Positions 17,455 through 26,125 of a stretch of DNA of 64,000 bases are shown here, in pieces. The notes below the pieces were generated by a model that worked only from the letters and a program-made list of their open reading frames with translations, did no database searches and had not been told where the DNA came from. The DNA is from JAVBOO01 sp031550435. Lineage in GTDB: Bacteria > Bacillota > Clostridia > Lachnospirales > WRAX01. Both the position numbers and the translations under genes were made by a program. The stretch lies in the NCBI GenBank assembly GCA_031550435.1, contig JAVBOO010000034.1, positions 12,524-76,523 of the forward strand, read 5' to 3'. Position 1 is the first letter of the stretch; each line of letters begins with the position of its first letter.

Positions 17455-17916
17455 TTAGTCTCTGTTAACTCCCAGTGAAGCAAGTATCGCGTTTTGCTTT
17501 GCAAACATGGCGATTTCTTCCGCCTCGGTCAAATGGTCGTGTCCCAAAAGATGCAGCATGCCGTGAACCGTCAGAAACACTAGCTCTCTCAACAGGCCGT
17601 GACCATATTCTTCGGCCTGGCGTGTTGCAGTCTCGATGCTTATGACTATATCGCCGATAATTATCGGTGGTTCTTGTGCGTTTATCTCACCGACGGACTC
17701 GTACTGCGGAAAGGAAAGAACGTCCGTGGCCGAGTCGCAGTGTCTATAACGTTTGTTGACAGCTTTAATCTCATCATCGGTTACAACCGTGATGCTTAAA
17801 GAGCAGGGGACACTGACCTGCTCTTCCGAAGCGGCACACTCGGCCGCAAGTTTCATTTTGTCGTATATCTCGTCACTCACGGGCATAACCGTATCGTTCG
17901 AGTAAACAATATTCAT
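17455..17916 (-). CDS. ybeY: Endoribonuclease YbeY
   Basis: A metal-dependent endoribonuclease involved in rRNA maturation and ribosome quality control, 153 residues. The zinc signature H-G-M-L-H-L-L-G-H-D-H is present with H118, H122 and H128. The upstream D-V-L-S-F-P motif is also typical. The gene starts 12 bases after pgpH ends, within the leftward yqfC-era cluster. Confidence 0.95.
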   Translation of the reverse strand: MNIVYSNDTVMPVSDEIYDKMKLAAECAASEEQVSVPCSLSITVVTDDEIKAVNKRYRHCDSATDVLSFPQYESVGEINAQEPPIIIGDIVISIETATRQAEEYGHGLLRELVFLTVHGMLHLLGHDHLTEAEEIAMFAKQNAILASLGVNRD

Positions 17917-17928
17917 CCAATCACTCTT

Positions 17929-20028
17929 TCACTTCACGGCAGGTCCCGGCGCGGGAGCCGGAGCCGATTTTGCCGCCTTGGGGTAGGGTATGCGCTCGTG
18001 ATACATTCCCTTGAAAACTTTCATAAATGATTTCGATATATTATCCAAATCGGTTAAAGTAAGGTTACTCAGCCTCAGTTGGCCGTCGTTAAGCTTGTCT
18101 TTTATCAGTTCGTCAACAAAAGCCTGAACTTCGGACATGGGTTTGCCTGTAGGTATCATTGAGCGGACGGCAGCCTCTGCCGTATCCGCTAGCATAACTA
18201 TCGCGGTTTCTTTGCTGCTCGGAATGTCGTTGCCGTATCTGTAGTCACTTTCGTTTATTTCCTCGTCCGGGTACAGCTTCAGAGCCTTGTAATAAAAGAA
18301 TTTCATCATAGTGTTTCCGTGGTGCTCGGCTATGAACCTGACAATGTTTGCGGGAAGCCTGTACTCTTTTGCGAGTTCGAGACCGTAACTGACGTGTTCC
18401 TTCAGAACCGCTACGCTGTCGAGAGGAGACATATGGTCGTGAGGGTTTTCTCCGATTATATTCTCGGAAAAATAATCCGGGAAACGAAGTTTTCCGATAT
18501 CGTGGTAGTAGCCCCCGACTTTAGAGAGCAGTGAATTCGCTCCGATATCGTATGCGGCGGTTTCGGCAAGGTTGGCGACAATGAGGCTGTGGTGATATGT
18601 TCCGGGAGCTTCGAGCACAAGCCTGCGCAGCAGTTTGTTGCTCGGGTTTGCCAAATCCAGCAGTTTTATCGGTGTCGTCACCCCGAATGTCGCCTCCCAA
18701 AACGGAAGGCTGCCGATACAGAGTATGACGATCAAAACCCCGTTAAGTATCGCGTATACAGCGTTGTTCGTAACCGTCATGTAACTCACGTTAACGTTCA
18801 GCAGCAGACTGAGTGCAACCGCGATAAAACCGCTGACTGCGCTCACTGTGATTCCGATTGAAAACACTCTGTTTCTTTCCGTCGTGTAGCGCGCAAAAAT
18901 TGCGGCAAATACGCCCGTGAGCGCAAAGTACAGTAAAAACTCCGTGTCCGCTCTGAGTACAAGCGAGCAGATGATGGTTACAGTAAAGCTGAACACAATC
19001 GCAAGCCTTGTATCGAGCAGTATGGAAACGAGCATTGTCATCAGCAATATCGGTACAAACTGGTAGGGCACGGATTTAAGCAGCCAGGCTCCTATCATTG
19101 TCAGCGAAAACAGAGTAAAAAGCATGAATGCGCCTTTTCTGTTACTTGCCAGAGCCGGCATAAAATAATAAATGTACATCAGCACGGACATAAACGCCAC
19201 TATACAAACGAGTATAACGCCCGCAACGGACACAATACTCTCCGACAGGCTCTTGTTTGTGTATCCGAGTGTTTCCAGCACATGGTAAATCTCTTCTGTT
19301 ATTTTCTCGCCTTCGTCAACAATGTTTTGCCCGCCGGAGATAATTATGGGCTGAACCGAGTTTGAGGCGATTTCCCTGGCGTTTCTTGTCGCTTCCTCAT
19401 CCGGAAGGTTGTTTGGCCGTATAACCGCCGATATAATTTCCGAAGCTATAATGCGCTCCGTACTTTCGGTCAGATAAGCGGCAAGCTCCTTTCTTGCCTC
19501 AGTGTTTGCCTGCTCGAGGTCGTTCTCCTTGACTCCTTTGTCGAGAGTAAACTCTGTTATGTATTTGATCGAGCTGCAAAAATTACTGAACTTGTCCGAC
19601 GACGAGTAAACGATATAGTTAATCTGTTCGGCAGTGAGGCTGACACCGAGGTCATACAGCGCTTTTGCTCCCTCCTGAGAAGACGGAGACTGGCTCGCGT
19701 AAGGCGAATCCAGGGGGTTAACCCTTATGCGCTCGTCTTTAAGCGTGGCTAATATTGTTTCAAGCTTTGTAAGCGCGTCGTTTGTTATTTCTTTGCTGCG
19801 CGCATATATTGTGTCCACGTTTGCGGCGGCTTCTTTATTCAAACGCTCGGTGGCGATTTCGTTAACTGTGTCCTTTGGAGCTTTAAATTTAACCGGAGAG
19901 TAAGAGTTGACCTCTATTTTATAGCCGCCTTGAAAATACGGCCCGGAGATGATTACACCGAGAGCTATCAACAGAGCGGCAAGAGAAAGCAGTATGTTGA
20001 AAAGGAGATTCGGCCGTTTGTTATTCAT
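17929..20028 (-). CDS. pgpH: 7TM-HD cyclic-di-AMP phosphodiesterase (PgpH family)
   Basis: A 699-residue membrane phosphodiesterase expected to hydrolyse c-di-AMP to pApA. It has one N-terminal TM helix (about 10-28), an extracytoplasmic 7TMR-HDED domain (about 50-270), seven TM helices (about 275-465) and a cytoplasmic HD domain. Visible HD motifs are Y-H-H-S-L-I, Y-Y-H-D-I-G-K and I-A-E-H-H-G. The C-terminus ends in an A/P-rich tail. ATG 20028 follows GAAAGGAG. Its position between phoH and ybeY matches yqfF of Bacillus. Confidence 0.93.
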   Translation of the reverse strand: MNNKRPNLLFNILLSLAALLIALGVIISGPYFQGGYKIEVNSYSPVKFKAPKDTVNEIATERLNKEAAANVDTIYARSKEITNDALTKLETILATLKDERIRVNPLDSPYASQSPSSQEGAKALYDLGVSLTAEQINYIVYSSSDKFSNFCSSIKYITEFTLDKGVKENDLEQANTEARKELAAYLTESTERIIASEIISAVIRPNNLPDEEATRNAREIASNSVQPIIISGGQNIVDEGEKITEEIYHVLETLGYTNKSLSESIVSVAGVILVCIVAFMSVLMYIYYFMPALASNRKGAFMLFTLFSLTMIGAWLLKSVPYQFVPILLMTMLVSILLDTRLAIVFSFTVTIICSLVLRADTEFLLYFALTGVFAAIFARYTTERNRVFSIGITVSAVSGFIAVALSLLLNVNVSYMTVTNNAVYAILNGVLIVILCIGSLPFWEATFGVTTPIKLLDLANPSNKLLRRLVLEAPGTYHHSLIVANLAETAAYDIGANSLLSKVGGYYHDIGKLRFPDYFSENIIGENPHDHMSPLDSVAVLKEHVSYGLELAKEYRLPANIVRFIAEHHGNTMMKFFYYKALKLYPDEEINESDYRYGNDIPSSKETAIVMLADTAEAAVRSMIPTGKPMSEVQAFVDELIKDKLNDGQLRLSNLTLTDLDNISKSFMKVFKGMYHERIPYPKAAKSAPAPAPGPAVK

Positions 20029-20126
20029 AACGACTCCTTTCGGGGGGTGTTCGTCTATAACGCGCGAAAGAGGATGTATAGGAGATAGCGGGTCGCATTA
20101 ATTCGCGGTGCGCTCGTATGTTATTG

Positions 20127-21140
20127 CTATGCCCGTTTTATCCTGTATTTGCCGGGTTTTAACGAAGCCCCTGTCTTTTTTCGTATGGCGGATTCTTTCT
20201 TTTCGTAAGCTTGAATGATTTTTTGCACCAGAGGATGCCTGACTACGTCTTTATTCGTAAACATCGTAATTCCGATTTCTTCTATATCTTTGACGATTTC
20301 CAGCGCTTCCACAAGTCCGCTGCGCTTTCCGTCGGCAAGGTCGATTTGAGTAATGTCGCCCGTCACGACAGCCTTTGAGCCAAAACCGATTCGGGTTAAA
20401 AACATTTTCATCTGCTCGGGCGTCGTGTTCTGCGCTTCATCAAGCACGATGTATGAGTTATCGAGCGTGCGCCCTCTCATATATGCCAACGGGGCGACTT
20501 CTATCGCGCCTTTTTCCATGTTTTTTTGAAACGATTCCGCACCCATGATGTCATACAAAGCGTCATAGAGCGGTCGCAGGTACGGATCGACCTTTTGCTG
20601 CAAATCACCGGGCAAAAAACCGAGTTTTTCTCCGGCCTCGATGGCGGGTCTTGTCAAAACTATCCTTGCGACTTCGTTGCGCTTAAAAGCTGTTATTGCC
20701 ATAGCCATGGCGAGGTAGGTTTTGCCCGTTCCGGCAGGGCCGACTCCGAAAACTATCGTTTTTTTCTTCATCTGTTCGACGTACTTCTTTTGCCCCATGG
20801 TTTTCGGCTTTACGGGGCGGCCGGAAACGGTCGAGCATATGAAACCCTCGCCCATTTTTTCGAGCTCGTCGAAATCGCTTTCCCCGAGGGAGGATATGAT
20901 ATAGTTTATCGCCTGCTCGTCGGCATCTCCGCCGCCTTCCAGCAGTGCGGTAATTTTGTTTATGACCGCCGCGGCTTTTTCGATAGAGGAATCTTCTCCG
21001 TAAATCAAAATATCCTCGTCGCGGTTAACAATATTTACGCTTAAGGCTTTCTCGATTTTTTTAATATTTTCGTCAAAGCGTCCGAAAAGACCGGCTATAA
21101 GTGCGGCGTCAACTCTAATTGATTTTTTTTGCAATGTCAT
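20127..21140 (-). CDS. phoH: PhoH family ATPase
   Basis: A PhoH-like P-loop ATPase of 337 residues. An N-terminal KH-like region (1-110) is followed by the ATPase core. Walker A is G-P-A-G-T-G-K-T (134-141), and Walker B is Y-I-V-L-D-E-A-Q-N near 229. Other family motifs are R-P-A-I-E-A-G-E-K-L-G-F-L-P-G and T-G-D-I-T-Q-I-D-L. The C-terminal tail is basic. The physiological role is uncertain; it is linked to RNA metabolism by its constant neighbourhood with ybeY. The start follows GAGAGGAG at rather long spacing. Confidence 0.93.
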   Translation of the reverse strand: MTLQKKSIRVDAALIAGLFGRFDENIKKIEKALSVNIVNRDEDILIYGEDSSIEKAAAVINKITALLEGGGDADEQAINYIISSLGESDFDELEKMGEGFICSTVSGRPVKPKTMGQKKYVEQMKKKTIVFGVGPAGTGKTYLAMAMAITAFKRNEVARIVLTRPAIEAGEKLGFLPGDLQQKVDPYLRPLYDALYDIMGAESFQKNMEKGAIEVAPLAYMRGRTLDNSYIVLDEAQNTTPEQMKMFLTRIGFGSKAVVTGDITQIDLADGKRSGLVEALEIVKDIEEIGITMFTNKDVVRHPLVQKIIQAYEKKESAIRKKTGASLKPGKYRIKRA

Positions 21141-21287
21141 ATATTCGAAAAGGCTCCTCTCGAGGCAAGTATACAGGTAAGTGCTGATTTAATCGAACGG
21201 TTGCGCCTACAAGGGACAAGCGCAAGCAACCGCGGTGTGAAAACCTTATGCAAAGCAAGGTGAGTCCGGGTTTATGTAAATTATTAA

Positions 21288-22490
21288 TTAATCGGCGTTT
21301 CCGGGCTGCGCCGTCTGTGTTATCCCGATTGATTCTATTGTTGTTATAACGGCGTTAAGCTCGACTCGGTCGTCGTACTCCGTAAAACTTATATTTTTAT
21401 CGACTATTTCGGCCACGGCAGGAAAATCAACGGACAGTTTTTGTTCAAGCAAAAGATTCGCAAGCTCTTTTGCCTGTTCAACGCTTCTGCTGTGTTCGAC
21501 GTTAACAAATTCCGAGTACTGCTCTTTCACCCCAACGACGGGGAGGGGATAGTTCTTCCCGAAGTTCAGCCTGTGCTCGCTCAAAGTTTTGTCAAAACAC
21601 TCGTAAATTATACCGCGGTTAAACAAACCGATTTTGTTGCCGAACAACATTATACTATAGTTGTCCGTTACTTTTCCAGTATATTTTTTTTCAGTGTAAC
21701 TGAGCTTAACATCAAGGTTAACGTCGTAATAAAGTTTTGCGGTCACTACTGCCGAGGCGTGAACTTGTTTTTTTGTGTATTCTTCCTCCGGAGTGCCGAT
21801 CAATACCTCAGACGACACAAGCAAGTCGCCCTTTTTGACTACATCGCCTTGCTTGACTTTCGGAGTGCCGGAACTCGTTGCAACGGATACAATCAGACCG
21901 GGTCTGTCCGCGATTATATCCGCGGGCGTTGAAGTATCGATAACTTCGGTTTTCGGTATCGTTTCGGTCAGCCGCACGGTGACGCGCGTTCCCTTTATTT
22001 CCATATCGATCCAAGCTATATCTTTAAAATGCTCTATCAGAAGCTCCTCATACTTTTTATCGGACAAGATTGGCTTGAAACTTCCGATTTTCAGGTCGTT
22101 CTGCGCCAGAAACGCCGTTATCTCGCCGCTGTCGATCCGGTTTGTCCCCTCGATGCCGATAAGCCAGACAAACGACGACAGCAGGTATAACGACGCGATA
22201 AAAAACAAAGCGCCGAAAACGAGTATTTTTCTTTTTCTGTACCTGTGAGCCAAAAAGGGCAGGCCGCGTTTATCAACGATTTTTATGCGCGTTTTGGTTT
22301 TTTTAGCGCATGGTTTAAGCCGCCGGAAGGCCTTGACCGATACTTTCATCCGGATATTAGCGCTGTTTCTTGTAACATCCCATATATAAATTCCGGAATG
22401 GGTCGCCAGGTTTATAAACCGTTCGACCGCAAAGCCGGAAGTCTCAATTTCAACATAGCCTCTCATATTGTTCCATATGTTCAAGAGCAT
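21288..22490 (-). CDS. yqfD: Sporulation protein YqfD
   Basis: A 400-residue YqfD-family protein, in Bacillus part of the sigma-E regulon and required for normal sporulation. It has a short cytoplasmic N-terminus, one TM helix near 88-112 (I-L-V-F-G-A-L-F-F-I-A-S-L-Y-L-L), then an extracytoplasmic region with W-L-I-G-I-E-G, D-I-A-W-I-D-M-E-I-K-G-T and V-R-L-T-E. ATG 22490 has GGAGGAAATC as binding site. It lies directly downstream of yqfC, as expected. Confidence 0.92.
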   Translation of the reverse strand: MLLNIWNNMRGYVEIETSGFAVERFINLATHSGIYIWDVTRNSANIRMKVSVKAFRRLKPCAKKTKTRIKIVDKRGLPFLAHRYRKRKILVFGALFFIASLYLLSSFVWLIGIEGTNRIDSGEITAFLAQNDLKIGSFKPILSDKKYEELLIEHFKDIAWIDMEIKGTRVTVRLTETIPKTEVIDTSTPADIIADRPGLIVSVATSSGTPKVKQGDVVKKGDLLVSSEVLIGTPEEEYTKKQVHASAVVTAKLYYDVNLDVKLSYTEKKYTGKVTDNYSIMLFGNKIGLFNRGIIYECFDKTLSEHRLNFGKNYPLPVVGVKEQYSEFVNVEHSRSVEQAKELANLLLEQKLSVDFPAVAEIVDKNISFTEYDDRVELNAVITTIESIGITQTAQPGNAD

Positions 22491-22601
22491 GATTTCCTCC
22501 GATTGATCGCAAACCGCACAGCATAACGCAGCGTGCTTCTGAGTTTATAGAAGGCAAGATCGAACGATAATGTTGTTATATCAATCATTGCGCACCATTG
22601 T

Positions 22602-22886
22602 TTAGTAGGCCGAATATTCCATTTTGGAAATGCTTCCCGTAACGGATATGTTTTCTTGGGTCACAAGTTTCAGGCTCAGTTTTTTACCCTCGACAGACAT
22701 TATGCCGACGGTGGTTTTAATCCTTACCTTTTCTTCCGTGTATTCAAGTACGCCCTTGTAGTTTTCTATATTGAGCTCTTCGCAGCCGATAAGCGTGACA
22801 AGCGGCAGGTTGAGCATTACTTCCTTTGGAAGATCAAGCATTGCGGTTACGTTTCTTTTTAAGCTTGCGCCGGCTTTCTTGAACAT
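22602..22886 (-). CDS. yqfC: YqfC/YabP family sporulation protein
   Basis: A small sporulation protein of the YabP/YqfC family, 94 residues. The start ATG 22886 is eight bases after GGAG; a GTG at 22892 is only two bases from it and is less likely. The conserved segment L-N-L-P-L-V-T-L-I-G-C-E-E-L-N-I-E-N-Y-K-G and T-E-E-K-V-R-I-K-T are typical, as is M-S-V-E-G-K-K-L-S. It heads the leftward cluster. An AT-rich region upstream probably holds the promoter, but no clear sigma-E boxes could be picked. Confidence 0.9.
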   Translation of the reverse strand: MFKKAGASLKRNVTAMLDLPKEVMLNLPLVTLIGCEELNIENYKGVLEYTEEKVRIKTTVGIMSVEGKKLSLKLVTQENISVTGSISKMEYSAY

Positions 22887-23007
22887 ACACACAGCTCCGA
22901 GTTATTATATATTTATATATGCGGACACGAGGGGAAATAGTAGATTGGTCTTTTGCTTAGTGAATAAAGTTGATTAGAGCGGAAGTTAATTTGAGATTAA
23001 AAGCTTA

Positions 23008-23056
23008 CAAAAAAAGACTGTATCGGGCGATTATAAGATCGCCTGATACAGTCTTT
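23008..23056 (-). terminator. Terminator of the VOC gene
   Basis: AAAGACTGTATC-GGCGAT and ATCGCC-GATACAGTCTTT form a long, nearly perfect stem, followed on the minus strand by a T-run. It lies just past the VOC stop codon at 23068. Confidence 0.85.
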
Positions 23057-23067
23057 GTGTTGACTTA

Positions 23068-23487
23068 TCAGTTTTTTTGGGCAACCAGATTCCACATTAC
23101 GCCGAACTTATCAAAAACTACTCCGGCGCAAGGACTGTAGAATGTTTCGGATAAAGGCATTGCAACTCTTCCTTCTTCCGCAACGACCGAAAATATATGT
23201 TTTATCTCGTCAACGGAAGTTTCAACCGCAATAGATAAACGTTCGGATTCGGGGGCATTGAGATTTTGTCCCGGGCCGCAATCCGACATGCGCATGAAAT
23301 CATCGCCCATTTTTATTGTTGCCTGTACGACTCTTTGCTTGTATTCCTCGGGAATTTGAAAGCCGGGCACCGGCGGCATGTCACAAAAACGTAAAACCTG
23401 GATAACGTCGGTTTTAAACGCGCGTTTGTACAGTTCGATTGCTTCGCCGCACTCTCCGTTAAAAGTAAAGTATGGTCTGATATTCAT
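23068..23487 (-). CDS. VOC family protein (PhnB/glyoxalase-like)
   Basis: A 139-residue protein of the vicinal-oxygen-chelate superfamily, PhnB-like branch. It begins M-N-I-R-P-Y-F-T-F-N-G-E-C-G-E-A-I-E-L-Y, followed by I-K-M-G-D-D-F-M-R-M-S-D near the middle, and ends with F-G-V-M-W-N-L-V. The substrate cannot be inferred. ATG 23487 has GGAGG as binding site. The gene stands alone with its own terminator. Confidence 0.88.
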   Translation of the reverse strand: MNIRPYFTFNGECGEAIELYKRAFKTDVIQVLRFCDMPPVPGFQIPEEYKQRVVQATIKMGDDFMRMSDCGPGQNLNAPESERLSIAVETSVDEIKHIFSVVAEEGRVAMPLSETFYSPCAGVVFDKFGVMWNLVAQKN

Positions 23488-24319
23488 AAGTATCCTCCTA
23501 AAACTGTTTCAAGTGGTATTTTTCTCCGCCATAACAGTATACCTCATTAACAGCTAAAGTAAATATTACTTCAACAACAAAATATGAAAACGCCTGTTTT
23601 GTTGCCGGAGTAACGAGAAAGCAAATTTCGCTTGCAAAGTCCGGTTCTGACCCAAACGTCTATATGTAGCGGGGCGTGAAATGCCCCGTTATGCGCAGCT
23701 TGAAAAGAGGTTTTAACCGGCGGCTGTTTTACGCTTTCGAACTGCCGGCGCGCACGTTTCCGATCCGGAAAACTCGACTTTGCAGTGCAGCATTAGATTG
23801 CGTTGTGTGTGAAGCAGGCGATAGCTCTTGTCGGTATAACAGCCACAGCTCCGAGAGGGTTGCCGGTGAAGCCGCCGAATCCTTCGCGCCCGAACGGTGT
23901 GAAACCGCCGCTGCAAGAAGAACCGATGGGGCACGCCGGGGGTGCGCCCCCGGCCCATACTGTTTTGCTGCCGGTATCGAACCGGCGCCTGCGTTTGTAC
24001 TGCGTCGCCGTTACTGATGCGACAATTACAGTCGGTTAAGACAATATCGGTCTTAAACGACTGTAGAACGTCGGGCGTTAAATGGCAACGGTGCAATACC
24101 GTCTTTTTAACCGGTCCCGGTATAAAACTCCATTCGGCTTAGAATTTTAAAGCCCCCAAATAGGGCTTTCTAAATTCGTTGCCGAAAGTTTTTCTGCGCT
24201 ACGAAAAATTCGAGTTTTGCACCATTGTCAAATCATTCGCTAAACTTGTCGCATAAACCCTATTAGGCCCTTAGGCCGGTGTAAGGGGGGCGATAAAACC
24301 GTATTATTTAATCGGGGGA
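23488..24319. other. 832-bp repeat-rich gap before the recombinase cassette
   Basis: No convincing gene. From left to right it holds a partial B element (from 23562), a GGGGCGTGAAATGCCCC hairpin (near 23671), a GC-rich segment (about 23796-24035) with several competing open frames and no credible start, a decayed copy of the GGTGCAATACCG sequence (near 24088), a D-like sequence (24197-24228) and element A4. Confidence 0.65.
23562..23650 (+). repeat. Dispersed element B, left part (B4)
   Basis: Carries the intact left terminus AATATTAC followed by CAACAAAATATG / TGTTTTGTTG arms, then diverges. The right terminus is absent. Confidence 0.7.
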
Positions 24320-24329
24320 TCAATAACTT
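24228..24329 (+). repeat. Dispersed element A (A4), overlapping a recombinase stop codon
   Basis: CAAATCATTCGCTAAACTTG, then TATTAGG, AGGCCGGTGTAAGGGGGG and TTTAATCGGGGGATCAATAACTT. The minus-strand recombinase gene uses the TGA inside the right end (GTTATTGATCCCC) as its stop codon. Confidence 0.85.
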
Positions 24330-26107
24330 CCGCGGTAATACTCGACTTCCTCCGCGGTATTCAGCCCGTAAATATCAAGAGTAAAACGGATATCGATTTT
24401 GCCGCGGTAAATGTGAATACTGTCAATAAGTTTTCTAAGCAGTTCTTTTTTGCTTTTGAAATCGGCGGTTTCGTATTCTTTTTCAGGGTCGAAAGCAGCG
24501 GGATAAGCATCTTCAATACTCTTAAACTCGTTCAGTTTTTCCAGCAGGGACAATTTGTGCCGCTCAAGCTCCTTAATATACAAGTCAGATTCTTTTGCTT
24601 TTTGCGCCGTTATTAGGGCAAGCTTTTCTTTGTGTAATTCTTCCTCGGCCGTTAAGCATTTTATTATTTCGTTATTCAGGTCGGCAAGTTCTGTCTCGGA
24701 TTTTTGGATAATGCGGATGAGCCGGGTGCATTCTTTTCTGTGGTTATCAATTATTGCTTTCTTTTTATTTTTAATAATATCTTTAATTGTATTTTTTTTA
24801 TTATTTGCTGCTCTTATATCATTAATTTTATCACTTATAATGTCTTTCGTTTTATCTTCGTTGTTGTCAGCCCGGACGGATCTGAGACAGTTGTGAACTT
24901 CTTCGATTACAACGGCTTCTGTCCGCTTAGCGCCGTAACCGAATTGACCGCCGCATTTACCCTGCTTTGTTTTTTGGGGGCAGCTGTAGTAATCGGACGT
25001 GTAGGTCACGGTTTCGCCTGAGCGTTTCAGCGTTCTTTTTGCCGCACGGGTTCTGTGTGCCGATTTTGTGCCGCAGTGACCGCAATACGCAAGTCCGAGC
25101 AGCAGTAAGTCGTTCGCGTGCTTTGACCCGGGGTTTGTTCTTGTATTGCGTTTTTCGAGATTTTCGTTTGCAAGCGCCCATGCTTTTTCGTCTACAATGA
25201 CAAGTTCTTCTACGGTATCTCTCGAATGCGTCCAATTTTCGGGGGCTGTCCGCTGCTTGCCGTCCCTGAGATTTCTGACCTTGCCGGATACATAATCTCC
25301 TTTGTAAATCGGGTTCCGGATTGTTCTTATAACGGCTTGAGCCGTCCACACGTTTCCGTTTTTTGTAGGTATGTTGTTTTTGTTTAGGTATCCGGCCATT
25401 TTTCGACTGCCGAAATCCTCTTTACCGCAGAATGAAAAGATTTTTTTCACGACCGGGCTTTCTTTATAATTAATGACCAGCTTTTTCCGCTCGTGACCCT
25501 TTCGGTTGAATTCTTCGGAGCAAACAAGGTCATAACCATACGGGGGAGGGCCGCCTCTGAATTTTCCTTCCCGCACAAGCTGCCTGTGTTTTTCGGCAAC
25601 TCGTATTGAGATTTTTTCGCTTTCGCCGCCCGACTGCCAATAACGTATATAGTTTATCAGCTTGTCGGTCCTGTTATCAAAGCGTTGCTGCCCTTCCTCA
25701 ACGCTCCAGACTTCTACACCGTTTGCAACAAGCCATTCCGCGATGAAAGAAGTTTCGTCTTCGCGCCGCCCCAAACGGTCGAACATGAAGACAAGTAAAA
25801 CGTCAAACTCTTTACTTTTTGCATCATTTTTCATTTGCAGCAGAACACCGCGCCGGCTTTCGGAGTTGTGATAGCCGGAAACGCCTTTTTCGATATATTC
25901 CCTGTCAAACTCCCAAGAAGGGTTTTTACTTATAAAGCTCAGGCACGCTTTTCTTTGCATTGGTATGTCGTCCTCTTCAAGCTGCATTTTCGTACTGACG
26001 CGGTAAAAGCAGGCGACTTTTTTTGCAGTGCGCGCCGGCGGGATAAAGGGCGCGGCTTGAAAAGCTCGGTCGTTTTTTTTATGCCCGGAAGCGCCTAAGA
26101 CGTTCAT
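24320..26107 (-). CDS. Large serine recombinase 1
   Basis: A 595-residue site-specific serine recombinase. ATG 26107 is chosen because the GGGGGTG site lies 8 bases upstream. Domains: resolvase catalytic domain with nucleophile S38 in F-Y-R-V-S-T-K (about 30-180), recombinase domain with P-P-P-Y-G-Y and W-T-A-Q-A-V-I-R-T-I-R-N-P-I-Y-K-G (about 210-320), zinc ribbon C-G-H-C ... C-P-Q-K-T-K-Q-G-K-C (about 365-410), and a long coiled coil (about 450-560). It lies 18 bases downstream of recombinase 2, and the two are paralogues. Its last residues (Y-Y-R-G-S-Y) are encoded by sequence shared with repeats A and B. Confidence 0.93.
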   Translation of the reverse strand: MNVLGASGHKKNDRAFQAAPFIPPARTAKKVACFYRVSTKMQLEEDDIPMQRKACLSFISKNPSWEFDREYIEKGVSGYHNSESRRGVLLQMKNDAKSKEFDVLLVFMFDRLGRREDETSFIAEWLVANGVEVWSVEEGQQRFDNRTDKLINYIRYWQSGGESEKISIRVAEKHRQLVREGKFRGGPPPYGYDLVCSEEFNRKGHERKKLVINYKESPVVKKIFSFCGKEDFGSRKMAGYLNKNNIPTKNGNVWTAQAVIRTIRNPIYKGDYVSGKVRNLRDGKQRTAPENWTHSRDTVEELVIVDEKAWALANENLEKRNTRTNPGSKHANDLLLLGLAYCGHCGTKSAHRTRAAKRTLKRSGETVTYTSDYYSCPQKTKQGKCGGQFGYGAKRTEAVVIEEVHNCLRSVRADNNEDKTKDIISDKINDIRAANNKKNTIKDIIKNKKKAIIDNHRKECTRLIRIIQKSETELADLNNEIIKCLTAEEELHKEKLALITAQKAKESDLYIKELERHKLSLLEKLNEFKSIEDAYPAAFDPEKEYETADFKSKKELLRKLIDSIHIYRGKIDIRFTLDIYGLNTAEEVEYYRGSY

Positions 26108-26125
26108 ACGGCACACCCCCACTTT

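Noticed and set aside
23970..23986. A tRNA-like T-arm on the minus strand (GCCGG-TTCGATA-CCGGC).
   Set aside because: The following bases AGCAAAA would need TTTTGCT at the 5' end of an acceptor stem. None was found within tRNA distance, and no 7-base anticodon loop is placed correctly. I treat it as chance or part of the GC-rich segment.
23713..24096. A 127-codon minus-strand ORF in the gap before the recombinases.
   Set aside because: Arg- and Cys-rich composition, no ribosome binding site, and it spans the hairpin and repeat-like stretches. No family recognised.
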